64,000 nt of DNA. It comes from Allacma fusca. Its lineage: Eukaryota > Arthropoda > Collembola > Symphypleona > Sminthuridae. Where the stretch lies: the NCBI GenBank assembly GCA_947179485.1, contig OX359245.1, positions 70,047,067 to 70,111,066 on the forward strand, in the 5' to 3' direction. The notes beneath the pieces were generated by a model, which worked only from the letters and a program-made list of their open reading frames with translations, was not told the origin of the DNA and made no database searches. This document shows positions 9,918 to 22,599 of this stretch, piece after piece. The stretch's first letter is position 1; each line of letters begins with the position of its first letter. The translations under genes were made by a program, and so were the position numbers.

Positions 9918-12330
9918 CTAAAGTATAAGCAAATCTACAGTGCATTCAGTGATGAATTTTAGCATTGTGAGAACCATTCCATGATCACTGTAGTAAAATG
10001 TTCCGATGTAAATTCGGGTTGATTGAGAACTCCGGATGAAACGCTTCAAGAGTACAGATTGTCGTTGAACATTCCAGCTTTTTAATAATTGTCTTGATCT
10101 TACCTCGACCTCAGCCATGAGAGAGAATATTCTCACCAAAAATTGAAATAAATTCACAGCTGCAACAAACATCGCAAAAGCAAACGGACCACTAAGTTTT
10201 ATAAGCCCATAAATGCAGAAGATGACCCAAATAGAAAATATCCATTGGGTGGCTGGTAAAGCAATTGGGGAATAAACATTGCAAGCATTAACAATTAAAA
10301 CTTGAAGTTCCGGGTATAATTTCATAAAATTTGATGGTGTTCGGAGAGAGTCGTTGGTTGTGTAAATGGTTCTGCCAAGCCTAGAACATTCATAGAAGTA
10401 AACTTGTATCAAGTCTAATATGAAAACTTACATAGCGCAAAAATGTGTACAAGGTTGTTCATGTGTTTTTTCTCCGATCCTTACGAGTTTAGGCAAGGAA
10501 CAATGTCGTAAAATATGCCGCCCTTAATTTTTGCGCAAATTGTTTGCAATGTTTTCGAATTTTATTTCGTCGCTGTATCACAAAAGTGCGACCCATTTCT
10601 GGAAATTTAATATGTTTACACAAGAGTTATTCAACAATCCATTTAAAATTTCACAACTCCGAGAATGAACTATTTTAAAAAATCAAGACGAACATGTATG
10701 CGGGAATTACAGTTTTTCAACTTGCCATTTTTTGTAAACGGTCTGTGATTAAAAACAATAGTCCAAAACGTTGAGACTGTACGAAATTTGAAGGAACGCA
10801 TTTTATCGTAATATGATTTTCTGAATTCAAAATTTGCGGTGTTAGAAAAATGTTAGGCAGGATTGACAGAGCAATTATTTACTTTTTGAGAAACATTGCA
10901 TTAACCTTGTCTTACAATTTCAGTTATTTAAACTGTATTTTAGATTTAGGAAAATCATATTAAGCTTAAGTAAGTTCCCAAATTATCTCAAAAAATCCCG
11001 TGCCTCAAAATATTATTTACAACGGTCATAAATTATTAACACGATCACATTACAGAAACACATTTCGAACAAAAGACAGCAAGCAAAAATTTGATATTAA
11101 AATTCCAGAAAACATAGAATTTGCGGAATGTTTTATAAATCTTTTGCTTAGGTCAGCGAATCAAATTTCAGAAATTCCGGTAAATAATTTGCTTAAAAAG
11201 GGGGAAAGGGCATATTTTCTGCCGTAGTCCCTAACCCCGGTTAGGTGTGAGACAACGGATAAGAACACCTTACAGTCACATCATGTAACGCTGAAAATTT
11301 TAAATTTATATATTTCTGTAAAATTTCATAAACGTACTTCATCTCGTTCATGATTTCCAGGATAGAGAACACCAACTCGATGCCAGGAAATGAGTACAAA
11401 TACATAGTTACATAAAAGGATGAAAAGTAGTGCGTAAAAACTATGGTCTGGAAATTGACGAGTAGTATATGCCATTGTACGGGCAAGTCAATGAGGGACG
11501 TAAAAAGTAGTGGCAGGTCAGTGTAAAATATAGTAATCAGAAAAATAAGCACCAATATTACTCCGTTTAGGACGAGCGTGATGAAAAGGTACAGTCCTGC
11601 TTTATCACATCATTTCAATATAACCAAGGCTTTTTCCCGACTTAAATATATATTTCCCTGAAAATAAAATGAAAAGTCAACAGTGATAGTGTATTCTTTT
11701 TTCCCACTGTGTAGATATAAATAAGTGTTATGTCTTCACGTGAACATATAGTCATTTTCATGTAGACTCGTGGATAAAGACATACGCCAATAAATCTTAA
11801 TACAATATAAGTATTCCTGGGGAAAATATAATCATGTCAATGTAAAGGGAATGCCTCCCAAAAGTCATTCACCACATAGGAAATTAAAAACATTCTTACT
11901 GTATTTTGTGCAAAAACAAATGCATTGACAATGGTGATGTGGCAACTCATAACGAACTCGAAACAGGTCAATATTCAATATAATGGGGAACAGACTTATG
12001 AGTGTCACGACCATTCCGATCATGATGTTGCTGGTTTCCGAAAGGGAGTTTTGCCTCTTTGTGAACATCTGAAATGTCCGGATTGTCCAAATTACTGCAG
12101 CAATGCAGCTAATGAAGCTGTAAATGCGAGTAATATAGCGCAGTCGACTCATGGACGTGTAAATGTGTTTGTTTTTACTATCCCAACAATAAGGCAGATG
12201 GCCTAATTGTAAGTATGTTCCCAATTGGTAGCCAAGAAATACCAGCTTTTTAGAAAGTGGGCCAAGCATTTCGCAATATTCTATTATGAAAAATGTATTG
12301 AGTGTACACTGGTCTTTCTCGTGTATTTAA
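9918..12330 (-). pseudogene. seven-helix chemoreceptor-like gene (gustatory receptor type), damaged
   Basis: Minus-strand exons encode a polytopic membrane protein. Exon A (11900-12269, possibly extending to 12330) starts at or upstream of MLGPLSKKLVFLGYQLG, has two hydrophobic helices and ends at a GTAAGA donor. Exon B (about 11265-11655, after TTTTCAG) has two or three helices (GVILVLIFLITIFY, WHILLVNFQTIVF) and ends at GTAAGG. The last exon (9918-10414, after ATATTAG) carries the final helices and ends FITECTVDLLIL. Size and layout fit an arthropod gustatory/odorant-type receptor, a ligand-gated channel of sensory neurons. Exon B has an in-frame TGA at 11610-11612 where a Trp codon would fit, and the exon phases do not join cleanly, so the gene is probably non-functional or misses a small exon near 10430-11230. 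Family assignment is by topology, not by a diagnostic motif. Confidence 0.5.
11800..11890 (+). mobile_element. pogo-type MITE remnant inside receptor intron 1
   Basis: ATCATGTCAATGTAAAGGGAATG ... CACCACATAGGAAATT resembles the right half of the MITE family (compare 60510-60575). It ends about 10 bases from the splice donor of exon A. Too decayed for terminal repeats to be confirmed. Confidence 0.35.
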
Positions 12331-12786
12331 AACATCAGAAGTCTCACAAATCACGTGGAAAGTAGAACTGAATGCATAGCAAGTATAGCGCTACAGAGCT
12401 ACCGACCCAAGGTGGAAACAAACAACATTATTTTGTAAGCAGATAGTTTTAATAATAAATGTTCATTATATTGAAGCATCACGGAGTTTTCAGTAATCCT
12501 GAAAGTGCTCAACCTCCACGATTTAATTATTCTCCATATTCCTGCTCTGAATTCAGAATAGATACGTGAGTAAGTTAGTATTCATTTCCTACATAATAGG
12601 TTTTCTGGATTGCCATTACAACGGCGCTTAAGTTTGAAACTAGAACGTTGGGGATTTTTGTGGTTGTTGGTACTGACGGCTGTCTAATCGATCGGACAAA
12701 TAGCAGCTCGTGTCTGTCCTGTTTATGCCCTAGTTATGCCAATCATCGTTCCAACAGTCACGTCCGAGCTTTTAATGCATTTTTGG

Positions 12787-13223
12787 CAGTGCTGCGTGCA
12801 AGTTTAAGTAGACCATGAGTATTTCAAGTCATGGTCAAGTTCGGGACATGGGCAAGCTTAAAAATAAGTATAACTTGAGTATTCAGGTCATAGTCAGGAA
12901 ATGCATAAACTTGACCGGGGTATTTCGAGACAAGTAAACGTTATCGTCTGGTTGGAGAATATTACCTGAGTGCCAAGTCATGTTCAAGGTCAAGTCATGT
13001 TCAAGTCATCGTCAAGTCATGGTCAAATCAAGTGTACTTTTTGTTGCACATGATCATGTTCAAGGGACACAAAATGTACAGGATTACTTGACCATGAAAC
13101 TTCAAGTAATTACCTGAATATGAGCCGCAAAGGTTCAAGATCGTGTAAAAAAATATATGAACTTCATGGACAATTAAACTTCATGATCAAGTCTGGAATT
13201 TACTTGACTTGAGCGCAGCACTA
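12787..13223. mobile_element. hAT-type non-autonomous element made of CAAGTCATGG words
   Basis: Left end CAGTGCTGCGTGCAAGTTTA and right end TTTACTTGACTTGAGCGCAG CACT are imperfect inverted repeats. The interior is almost wholly imperfect repeats of TTCAAGTCATGGTCAAGTCA in both orientations. The right half aligns closely with 54600-54993, which carries a MITE this copy lacks (see findings). No convincing 8-bp flanking duplication is seen, so the insertion is old. No coding capacity. Confidence 0.7.
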
Positions 13224-16140
13224 ATTATCTACACCTGCGGTTTAAGGAAAGTAGTTCTACATTTTCGAGTTCACACAAATACTTTATTGAATTTTTGAAA
13301 CAATAAATTACGTGATGTCGTTTCTAGAGAAGACAAAGTAGTTACTTATATCACGCAAAAGTTCGCCTGATGTCAAATTTCTGCCAAAAGTCGTAAATGT
13401 TGATGTAAGAGGCTAATTATTAAGGAACTCGAATTTCCTTCTTAATCCCGATTAGTTTTCTATACTCACTAACTTGCCGAATAAGCATTAAAGGTTACTA
13501 TGATTTTGAATTTATTTTCTAAATTAATGATAGCAACTACTCCATCAAAACGTTTTTGCTCAATATAATTCCAATCTGATTGGTTTTATACAAATTGTAT
13601 CAGCCTTTAATAAACAACGGTGGTTACATATAAAGCGACATTCATTATAAAGGTGTCGTTGTTCGGGTCACGAATGGATGTCTATTGGTGAACATTTGCA
13701 TTGGCTGTGCGCAACAGGTTTTTATGTGCAACATGTGTTAAAAGAAAATATGTTGTATTTTGAAAATTGAATAAGCGACTGTTACGAGCGTTTGAGATTT
13801 ACATAAACTGTGCAGTGACATTTTTTTGGGATTGAAATTTCTATAAATAATAATAGAACCAGCGTTTGAAGCAATTCAGTTTATGCTAGGGCTTCTGCTT
13901 GGGAATTCTTGTTTGTCCCACGGAACATTCCGTCCAGTCCGGAGATCTTCGGGATAAAAATATTTGTTCCCCCCCCCCCCGAAAGCGTCAGGTCACCCCT
14001 TCCCGCACCGAAGAAAAAATCAGTGTCGACAGAAATACTCCAACGTTAACTCTTTAAAAAAAAGTACCACCAACCCCGGCAGAATTTGATTATATGCACG
14101 TACGTATATATAGTGAAAGTTTTCCCAGTTGATTGTGAAGTAATATGTAGGAATGAGAAATTGGTCTGCAGTTTGATTAAGTTGCTTTATTTTCTATCGA
14201 AAGATTTTAGGTTTGTCTACGTTACATACAAAAACGAACGCCACAGTTTTCCGGAACCATTTGAATGATTCATATGAAAGATTGTGCAGAAATCAAACCT
14301 ACAAAATTTAAGTGATCAGCAGGTTCACTGAAATTATTGCTTTAAGACTTCCCTTTGATTCCAGCGAGAATAAAAACACCCGGAAGAAACTTTTTGAAAA
14401 AAACCTTGCTCGTGGGAACAGAATCTCTTTTTATGGAGTGCATGACTGGGCGTTTGGGAAGATTTATTGAGGTACTTGCAGAGTTTACTAAGAGCTGGTG
14501 ACTCACTCAAATTTAGTTCCATATCTATTAAAACGCTGTGTTAAATTTATTTGCTTTTCTCTGCGATTTTCCCTGTCATTTTCTTTGGTGAGATATAATC
14601 ATCTGTAGAAATTGTGTACGATTGAGAATTCAGGATAAGTTTAAGACATGTATAGTTAGATCCGTTTTGGAGTTTTAAATAATGATTAAAAACGTCGCGC
14701 CGTGTTTTTCATCAACGATTATTTCCTAATATTACTCAGTTTTATGTATGTAAGTGTTGTGTTATCACTTTCTATATTGTAACTCACACACAAAGCTTTC
14801 CTTTAATAAAAACATCCATTAATCAACACAATCGTAAGCTAATTAAAATAATCTGATATATATATTTATGCAAAATCAAACTATAATTTATATTCTTAGT
14901 CTTCAACTGGAGCAAACTTTGATAAGATTTTGTGGTCAAATGAATTCCCATGAAAATTGATTCAGGCATAGCGCTTAGAGAAATTGTTTTACGGAAGATC
15001 GTCCAGGAAAAATGGAAAGATCCGAAACATTTCCTAAATTTTGCTCATGAAGATGAATTTATCTAATCTTACTCTCAATGTTTACTGGTTATGTCAAGAC
15101 CAATTGGATGGCTCCCCTTTAGTAATTATCCTTATTATTATTAAAGTTATTTTCCTACAACACGCTGACAAAACAATTTTCAAGAACTCCTCAAAAAATT
15201 TTGTCCGAAACTATTGACATAGATCCATTCCTTTCAATGATGTACCCAAATGTTAGGTGATGGAAGAAATTTTAAAGAACCTGGAAGAAAATAATTTTCT
15301 ATGAACATTAAATAAAATTGATTAGTGTGTACCATTGTTCTATATACTGCTTGTTAGGTGAATATAAATTGATATAATGGTTCTCTCTTGCAATTAGGTC
15401 ACACTTCTAGAATAGCAACATTTTATTTGTTTTAAATGAATATGTATGTGTTTGTTTGAATGTATAAAAAAATTAAAGATTAAAAGTTCCCCATAAATAA
15501 ATACAATTTAATTTGTGAGGTTAGCGATATATTGGTTATCCACTGGGTATGCACATTAAAATGTCGACAAAATTTATGTAACACATACATTTATTCCGGG
15601 TGAATTTAATTCATGCACAGAACATCCTCCTGTTGCAATCTCGCATGGCAATTGTGCATGTAGATAGTGGAAACTCATTAACGCATTAACTTCATAATCT
15701 GTATTATTTGCATGGGAACGCCTGCTTCCCTTCAAAATTAAATCCAATGCGGAATGTTAAACATTGTTTTTTTCAGAGTTTTGAAGTACCAATTATGCAA
15801 AAGGATTTTTATTAGTGCGTTCTGCGTCCTGGACCATGACGGAATTTTGTATTTGTTTCCTCTGTACACACAAATTGTAAGGCATTTTTAGTTTAGTATG
15901 CTGCTAAAATTCTATTAATATCAATTTTGACTGTGTGTCATAAATGACCCTGTCATATTTTATTACGTGCGACCTTATAACATGGAACTACAAACATTTT
16001 TTCTACTACAAATGAAGGGCTATTGTAATAACACATGTTCACAAAAAATAATGTTTGTTCCCCTGACTTAACGTAAATACGCAAAACTACTGGATAAATC
16101 CATGAAATAGTAAGGAACGCCCCCGGTAGAAAGGACCCTA
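13224..16140. other. long stretch without a recognised gene
   Basis: AT-rich sequence with scattered short open frames (for example 14086-14268 plus and 14334-14522 minus) that show no family resemblance or splice context. A homopolymer of about 12 C lies at 13969-13980. I see no terminal repeats or arrays. Confidence 0.5.
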
Positions 16141-16144
16141 AAAT

Positions 16145-17903
16145 TTATAGAAGGTCCATACCTCCATCAACAGCTAAACTTGCGCCGGTAATCATTCCGG
16201 ACATCTTACTAGATAGGAAAACAACTGCATCAGCAATCTCGCTTCCTTCAAGAAATCTCGTATGAATCAGGCGTTCGATAATTCCCTCAACGCTACTTCG
16301 ACCTTGAGCTGTTGCAGTGTCTTCTGCAAGAACCTCCCTCGCCATATTTGTTGACACTGGCCCCGGACGAATGGAATTTACTCGGATTCCAGCTGAGGAG
16401 AACTCCGCTGCTAAAACTCTGGTCAATGTAGAAACAGCTGCTTTTGAGCACGAATATATCTCCAGAGGGATATCTGGTGTAAAGGAGCGTTGGTCAGCCT
16501 GTTGAAAAATAAATGGTTTATTATATCATGTAATTACGTATGCAATGAGTATCTAATTAATAAATGTAAAGTAATTCCTTGTTATAAGAACGACAAAACA
16601 TTATTCCCATCGAAGAAGAAAATGTATAGCAAAGTAGCAAGTATTTTGACATATTTACCCTGTAAAAGAGTCAAGGGAAGAAAGTCACTGAATTTCGAAC
16701 ATTCAAAAGATTAATAATTCAGGTATCATATATCAAAGCCAAACTAGAATTATACCAGTTTGGCTCTTTGATTTCAAATATTTCTTACAACTATTAAAAT
16801 TATACAGTAAGTTTTTCGCCACCAGTTCTTAACACGTATATCGCGTTTTATAATATTACACGGCATTACTTATCATGTGATTCGACATAAACTATGTACA
16901 TAGCAAGGATTTACAATATTTAAACAATTAATGTTTATTGCTCACCGCGGAGGAGATGTTCACAATCGTCCCACTTTCAACCTTGTTTTTGATCATATCC
17001 TTAACCACTACTTGAGCTACGTGGACGTACGACTTGAAATTGACGTCGAACGTTCTGGAAAGAGTTCATTGAAAGAAATAAAATACAGGTTGTAAATATG
17101 TACATACTTCCAGCTAAATATAACCATATGCAATTTATATTATTATTACAGGGTTTATAACACGCGCGTAATTTTAAGTATCAAAGCAGAATATAAAGCA
17201 AATATATTGAGTAATATATATTTCCGGGAATAATTTTAGGGGCTGAACGTTTTAATTGTATGGGTTATTAAAACAGGGATTTTAGATGTTTGTGCATGAA
17301 ACGCTTGACCATCATTATCATGTACCTGTTATAATATCTACTTGTTTTTGTGTAATGTAATCTCGTTCTGAGGGACCGATCAATTAAATACTTCTGAGTC
17401 TCTATTTGAACTAAAATTTACAGTATCTAAAAATAGATATATCATCTGTTAATACACACATGAAGCAAATACAGGAATACAGTCAGGGATCGTCTTACAT
17501 GTCAATATCTTTTTCTGTAAGCTCAAGAAAAGGAACGGGATGAGCAATTCCGGCATTGTTTACTAAATGATGAATCGGCAGAGCTGACTGCACTGCGACT
17601 GTGGTAGCCTCCCAGCATGTCAAGTCCACCTGGACTCCAATTACCGAAGGAAGATCTTCCTTCAGATTTTGAAGTAGAGACTCATTTTTCTCTAACACGA
17701 TCACCGTTGCATTGTACTCCAGAAATTTCTTAACTATGGCCAATCCAATTCCTTCAATAATAATTATTACAATTACAGTATTAGAGAAGTGACTTACAAA
17801 GGGAAAACTGTAAACCTCGGCATGTAAAAAACAAATATTATTTACCTCTTCCACCGCCTGTGACCAGAACTCTTCTTCCCGTAAAATCTAATTGACTGCC
17901 CAT
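16145..17903 (-). CDS. short-chain dehydrogenase/reductase, L-xylulose/carbonyl reductase type
   Basis: Four exons on minus: 17846-17903, 17499-17751, 16946-17054 and 16145-16498, with GT-AG borders and phases that join exactly to give 257 residues. The ATG at 17901-17903 is followed by the cofactor loop GGGRGIG, split by intron 1. Then come NNAG (LVNNAGIAH), the catalytic Ser in VNISSA, the catalytic YSCSK (Y-x-x-x-K) and a C-terminal VDGG block. This is the classical SDR order and length, slightly longer than the usual 244 residues of DCXR. The family reduces dicarbonyls and L-xylulose with NADPH in the cytosol; the Arg after the glycine loop fits NADPH but does not prove it. No defects are seen, so it looks functional. 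An 88-bp tandem duplication lies about 100 bp upstream of the start. Confidence 0.9.
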
Positions 17904-18004
17904 TGTGAATCCTATAGATGAATGATATTTTCAGGTTCCAGCTTTAGACGAAGGACTGCAGAGGTGACCCAAAAATGATTCACTATATACAACAATATTC
18001 AATG

Positions 18005-18181
18005 CCAGGACAAATTTTTGACTATTTATGTGTTGAAGAAGTGTGTTAAGTAATACGTTGGGAAATATCCAGTTTTTTTAGGGAAACCTGCACTGGACAA
18101 ATGTTTGACTATTTATGTGTTGAAGAAGTGTGTTAAATAACACGTTGGGAAACATCCAGTTTTTTCGAGGGAAACCTGTAC
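18005..18181. repeat. tandem duplication, two units of about 88 bp
   Basis: The unit GGACAAATTTTTGACTATTT ... GGGAAACCTGCACT occurs twice head to tail, with about six differences. It sits about 100 bp upstream of the reductase start codon and could contribute promoter elements. Nothing else marks it. Confidence 0.85.
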
Positions 18182-18211
18182 TGGTTTTCCTACAATAATA
18201 ACTACATATGC

Positions 18212-18430
18212 CAGTGGTCGTCACGGGTACAAAATGTTCATCCACGTTCCTGCTCACGATCTATGGAAACGCCCCTTAAGTGCTACCGTACCCAGATACG
18301 TTCCCGTGATTGTGGGAACAGTATTTTAGAGACTCGTTCCTGTGAATTTATTTAAAATGTGCACACGGTCCCGTTCCTGTTCCCGTACCCAAAAATATTT
18401 TGGATCCGTACCCGTTATCACAGCTTACAT
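18212..18430. repeat. hAT-type island built from GGGTACGG / TTCCCGTACC words
   Basis: Starts CAGTGGTCGTCACGGGTACA. The interior repeats GTTCCCGTACC and GTTCCTGTTCCCGT. It closes with GTACCCGTTATCACAGC, a loose inverted match to the start. The first ten bases nearly match the start of the island at 43558, whose interior word is quite different. Confidence 0.5.
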
Positions 18431-18889
18431 TCCCGGGGCAAGTAGTACTGTACTTTAGTGTGATAAAACTAATACCAAGTTTTCAGTAACTACCAAACTC
18501 TCCGTTTGACGGCTACTGCTTAGTTTCCAGTTGGTAGTCATATTTGAAGAAAACATAAACTCGAGCAAAACCTTCAAGCAGAAAGAAACTTACAGCAAAA
18601 TTTGCACAAGCCAGTGATAATTATTTTAATCAATTTTATAACAGCATTTAGAGCACTGGAAAACTACTGTAGATAATGCAGCTATTTTACTGAAACAGGA
18701 GCTCTATTTTCTTTAAGACTGATGTAGCGTTATTTTTTAAGGCCAACGATCTGTGTGTATAAATAACGGCAATAATGTAACAAAACATTTGTATAGATAT
18801 ATGTGATACAAAGTGTAGATGGGCTTTTATTCACCGCTTTGGAATACGAAATGTTCGAACAAATATAATTACATACATTTTCATGCTTA

Positions 18890-19045
18890 AGTACCTACCT
18901 TTTTTTATGTAGGTACGTACTGATTATTCACAGCATACATAAATTGCATATTTTTTTCCCTCGAAATATACAGCCTACATACAAATGCCTACAAAATATG
19001 TGAAAATTTGAGCATAGCCTACAAATTTGCCTACTTGTAGGCATA
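18890..19045. repeat. island of GCCTACA / TGTAGG words
   Basis: TACCTACC, GTAGGTACGT, AGCCTACATAC, ATGCCTACAAA, TAGCCTACAAATTTGCCTAC and TGTAGGCATACATGTAGG occur within about 150 bases in both orientations. No terminal repeats or flanking duplication were identified. It resembles the other word islands of this window. Confidence 0.45.
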
Positions 19046-19154
19046 CATGTAGGGTATGCGCCCAACTTTGCCTTCTAGGGCTCCACAAGAGGCAGTGTTT
19101 TCCACAGTATCTTCCATGTGTTTGCACTTGGTTTACTTTGCACACTTTCAGAGT

Positions 19155-19422
19155 TTTACAGAGATTACCAAGAGTTGTTAAGCCACTCAAGTTGCTTCCA
19201 AATTTTATACAAACGTTGTTTTTGATTAATGCGCTTCTCTCAGCTTTGTGCATCTTGATTTTCTGCGTAAAAATACCAGCTTCTGGATTTCATTGGTCGA
19301 AATACTACCATGTGGATTTGATTAATGAAAATGATATCAACTGCGGATTGTTAGACCACGTCAGAGATGGAAAACCGGTTGTTAAACAAACTAAAAAAAG
19401 AATTTTATTCCACTTTATGTAA
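19155..19422 (+). CDS. possible exon with one membrane helix
   Basis: A plus-strand frame ending in TAA at 19420-19422 encodes about 88 residues with a strong hydrophobic helix (LFLINALLSALCILIFC) followed by a polar tail. This looks like a type II membrane anchor, and it lies 740 bp upstream of the DUF229 gene, whose own start is also a signal anchor. It could be the remnant of a tandem relative. No homology is recognised and no downstream exon is visible. Confidence 0.2.
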
Positions 19423-20158
19423 ATATAGATAAAAATCATAGTTAAGATCTGGAATTTATCAACGTACATAGGTATGAAAGCTCTTGAGTGATTAAGTCAG
19501 TTATAATTTTAGTCTAAACCGTTACATTCAGGAGTGCCTAATACGATATCTTTAATAATTAAGATGCTATTTTATTTTATTAAAATCCAACTCATTTTGG
19601 AATATTCATTCCCTCATACTTGCATCAAATATTTATATTGGGGCTGACCGTAGTTGTACACGTACGCATAAATGTATTTATAGATATATGCATATATCAT
19701 ATATTCTATCTATGTGTAGATTTGTATCATTCCCCCGGTTACCACTGAACAACAACAACAAAAAGCTGTCTCGTTAACTCAAATATCGACATGGTACTTG
19801 TGTTACTATATGTTGGTCAAATAAAATAAAGTTACGGACACATCATAGTACAGATCATTTATACAACCGCTAATTTAACGGGGAGAACAAAATAATGCTT
19901 GCCCTAATTGTAACATGCCTACATTAAATTACGTGTTCAGTATTGGGGGTGATGGTACAAAGGGCCATTGTAAGGACCAAACACATTGATTGCAAATAAT
20001 CTTACACAATTGTGAAAATGGACAATCTATAAGCATACACTCATTATGACTATCTATATTATATTTTAGAATCAAAGCGTACACATTACACGTGATTCAA
20101 GCACTGTCCTACATATGAATCTACAAACATTGCAAAATTGCTCCTGCAGCATCCCGTC

Positions 20159-22262
20159 ATGTTTACTAGAAAATTCTTTCGACGACTACTGACTTCAACA
20201 CTTGTAATACTGACACTAAATTTATTTCGACCATTAGTTCAGCTCCATTGGATCAAAGTGCAAAACGATGTTAGAAATAGCAATCTCAATAATTTGGAAC
20301 AACTTTGTAAAATTCCTAAACTATCACCACAAATTCTACTGCAAAACAACATCCTTCCAGCTCCAAAATGCTACAACAGCACGGCACTATTATTTCGAAT
20401 AGACTCTAACTTTAATTTAATCCGTTCGGCGCCAGATCTGATACACTGGAATAGTAGTGTTTGGAACTCCTCAAAATGTTTTTACAAGCATTTGTTCAGA
20501 ATTCCAAATAAACCAGACTTTAACTATTTGTAAGTAGAAAAAATTTATAAAAAAAGGACAAAATCTCGGTTTACTAAAAATGTTTCACTTGCTTTCGGGG
20601 AAGTAATGATTTTCCAACTGGGAAGTACAGAGTTTATATATGATGTTATTCTAATATTTTCAGAGAAGGCACTCCTGTGATTGAAATAAAAAATGAAACT
20701 ACCCCCCTACCAAGTAGCATAGACCACTTGCGTGTCTGGTGCAATTACATTACAAGCCAAGAGATGTTTTACGAAGATTACTTGTCGGCCGTTCAATTGA
20801 AACCAGAGGTGGAGGACGAACTAATTCCCAAGAACGGTGGGGCAGAAAAGTACAGTTTGATGATACTTGGTCAAGATTCGATGTCTCATATGAATTTCAT
20901 CCGAACCATGCCAAAAGTACAGGATTTTCTTTTAAACACTCTCGGAGCGGTCGAGTTCCAGGGTCTGAATGCAATAGGTTCTACAACATTGTGGAATGTT
21001 TTCCCGCTCATTTCTGGTTTGAGTAAAGAACACTTCCAAAGTGTTTGTAACGGTGCCGCTTCGTACTTGAACAGTTGCCCATTTGTTTGGAAATTATTTG
21101 AAGAACAGGGTTATCGCACTGCTTTCACGGAAGACTATTCTAATAGCGCCGGAACTATTCTCCCCATAGTTGACGGACGGCATGCGTTCTTGAGACAGCC
21201 CTTTCATTACGATTTCCGATCCGTTAATAGGAAGCATCGCTTGATAAGTTCCGAAGAGTTTTGCTTCGGATCTCGTTTAAGTATTAGCGTCCTCTTGGAA
21301 CATATGGTTGGAGTAGCAACAAGATTTCATGATAAGCCTTACTGGGCTTTTATGTGGGCGCAGAGTTTATCCCATTCTGACAATACCTTAAAAGTACATA
21401 TGCGGAACCTTCGATGCTGTCCTCCTTGAAATATTTGCATCGGAACCAACTCTTGAACAACACGATTTTGATCCTTCTGGGCGATCATGGATTTTGGTGG
21501 AGGGATTTCAAAAATTCCCAGGAGCAGGCATTCATGGAGCAACGCCTTCCCCTACTCTATATTGTTTTACCAAAAAAATTCCAAGATAAATATTCACTTG
21601 CCACAAGAAATTTAAGAGAAAACTCTCACAGGCTAGTTACCCTTTTTGATGTTCATCAAACAATGAATGATCTTCTAAATTTGAAGGGATTAAGTAACAT
21701 GAATTTGAGAGTGCGCCAAAAGGAGGAATTTTATTCAACAAGCAGAAATCTAAGTTTGTTTCTACCTGTGAATCCAAATCGAACATGTGCAATGGCTGGG
21801 ATTTCCTTAATAAATTGCGCTTGCGTTCCCAGATATTCGACGTCCGTATCGGATCCTGGGGTCGTGAGTGCTGCGTCTTCAGTTTTAAAGAAAATCAATG
21901 GCAAAATACGGAACTACCCACAATGCAGTAAGCTATCGTTAGTGAATATTACAAATGTTTATGTTACTGCTGCAAGGAAACATTTGGATTCCGACGAATA
22001 TGGGTTACGAGACTTATTCAAGATTAACGGCTATAACAGGGATGTTCTTACGAAAACACGTGGGGAATATTTTGAATTGATAATCGAGACCACACCTGGA
22101 GCAGGGATGTTTTACGCTTCAGTTGGAGTGGATGGCAGACAAGGAGGTACTCGTACTGAAGACATCGTTAGAGTCAGTTTATATGGACACGATGCAGACT
22201 GCATGCCTGCAATGGATTTAAAACCGTACTGCTATTGTAGAAGTTATAATCAGACAGTCTGA
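20159..22262 (+). CDS. DUF229 family protein (alkaline phosphatase/sulfatase fold), one frameshift
   Basis: Exon 1 (20159-20529, donor GTAAGT) starts MFTRKFFRRLLTSTLVILTL, a signal anchor suggesting a Golgi/ER lumenal type II protein. Exon 2 starts at 20664 after TTTTCAG and joins in phase. Family landmarks follow: LMILGQDSMSHMNFIR with the putative nucleophile Ser, then ECN-like FQGLNAIGSTT, CPFVWKLFEEQGYRTAFTED and ILLGDHGFWW with the metal-binding Asp-His. The frame is interrupted between about 21400 and 21428: the upstream part ends at TGA 21427-21429 and the downstream part continues one frame off with LKYLHRNQLLNNT. All else is intact over about 650 residues, so a single-base assembly error or a very recent loss are both possible. 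Many DUF229 paralogues are known in arthropods and nematodes; the substrate is unknown. It ends at TGA 22260-22262, 95 bp before a MITE. Confidence 0.85.
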
Positions 22263-22357
22263 AAATATATGCTATAAAATCAAAAGCCAATTAAAAAGAG
22301 ATGTGGAAACATTTGATTTTTAAATCAGACTATCACAAATGTGGCGACCATTGAATA

Positions 22358-22571
22358 CTCTCAAATCACTCAAAAAGTTTGCATGTCTCGTTATCGAATG
22401 ATTTATTACCCACGGCTCTAAGGATTTCTAGATTAACAGATTTCTATCGCAATGAACAAACATTGCGATACGATTTTCGCGCGTATGGATGGGTCAATTT
22501 TGTACGGGAGGAGCCGTGGGTAATAAATCATTCGGTAACGAGACATGCAAACTTTTCGAGTGATTTGAGAG
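22358..22571. mobile_element. MITE with about 60-bp inverted repeats and TA duplication
   Basis: The arms CTCTCAAATCACTCAAAAAG ... ACCCACGGCTC (22358-22418) and GAGCCGTGGGTAATAAATCA ... GATTTGAGAG (about 22511-22571) are inverted copies with only two or three mismatches, separated by about 90 bp that contain a smaller hairpin (ATCGCAATG/CATTGCGAT). TA flanks both ends (22356-22357 and 22572-22573), as for Tc1/mariner-type insertions. It is 214 bp, non-coding and placed in the likely 3' region of the DUF229 gene. Confidence 0.85.
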
Positions 22572-22599
22572 TACATAATTCGGTAAATACAATAAATGA

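Noticed and set aside
13969..13980. Run of about 12 C as a G-quadruplex or origin signal
   Set aside because: An isolated homopolymer without partner tracts; most likely slippage and prone to sequencing error.
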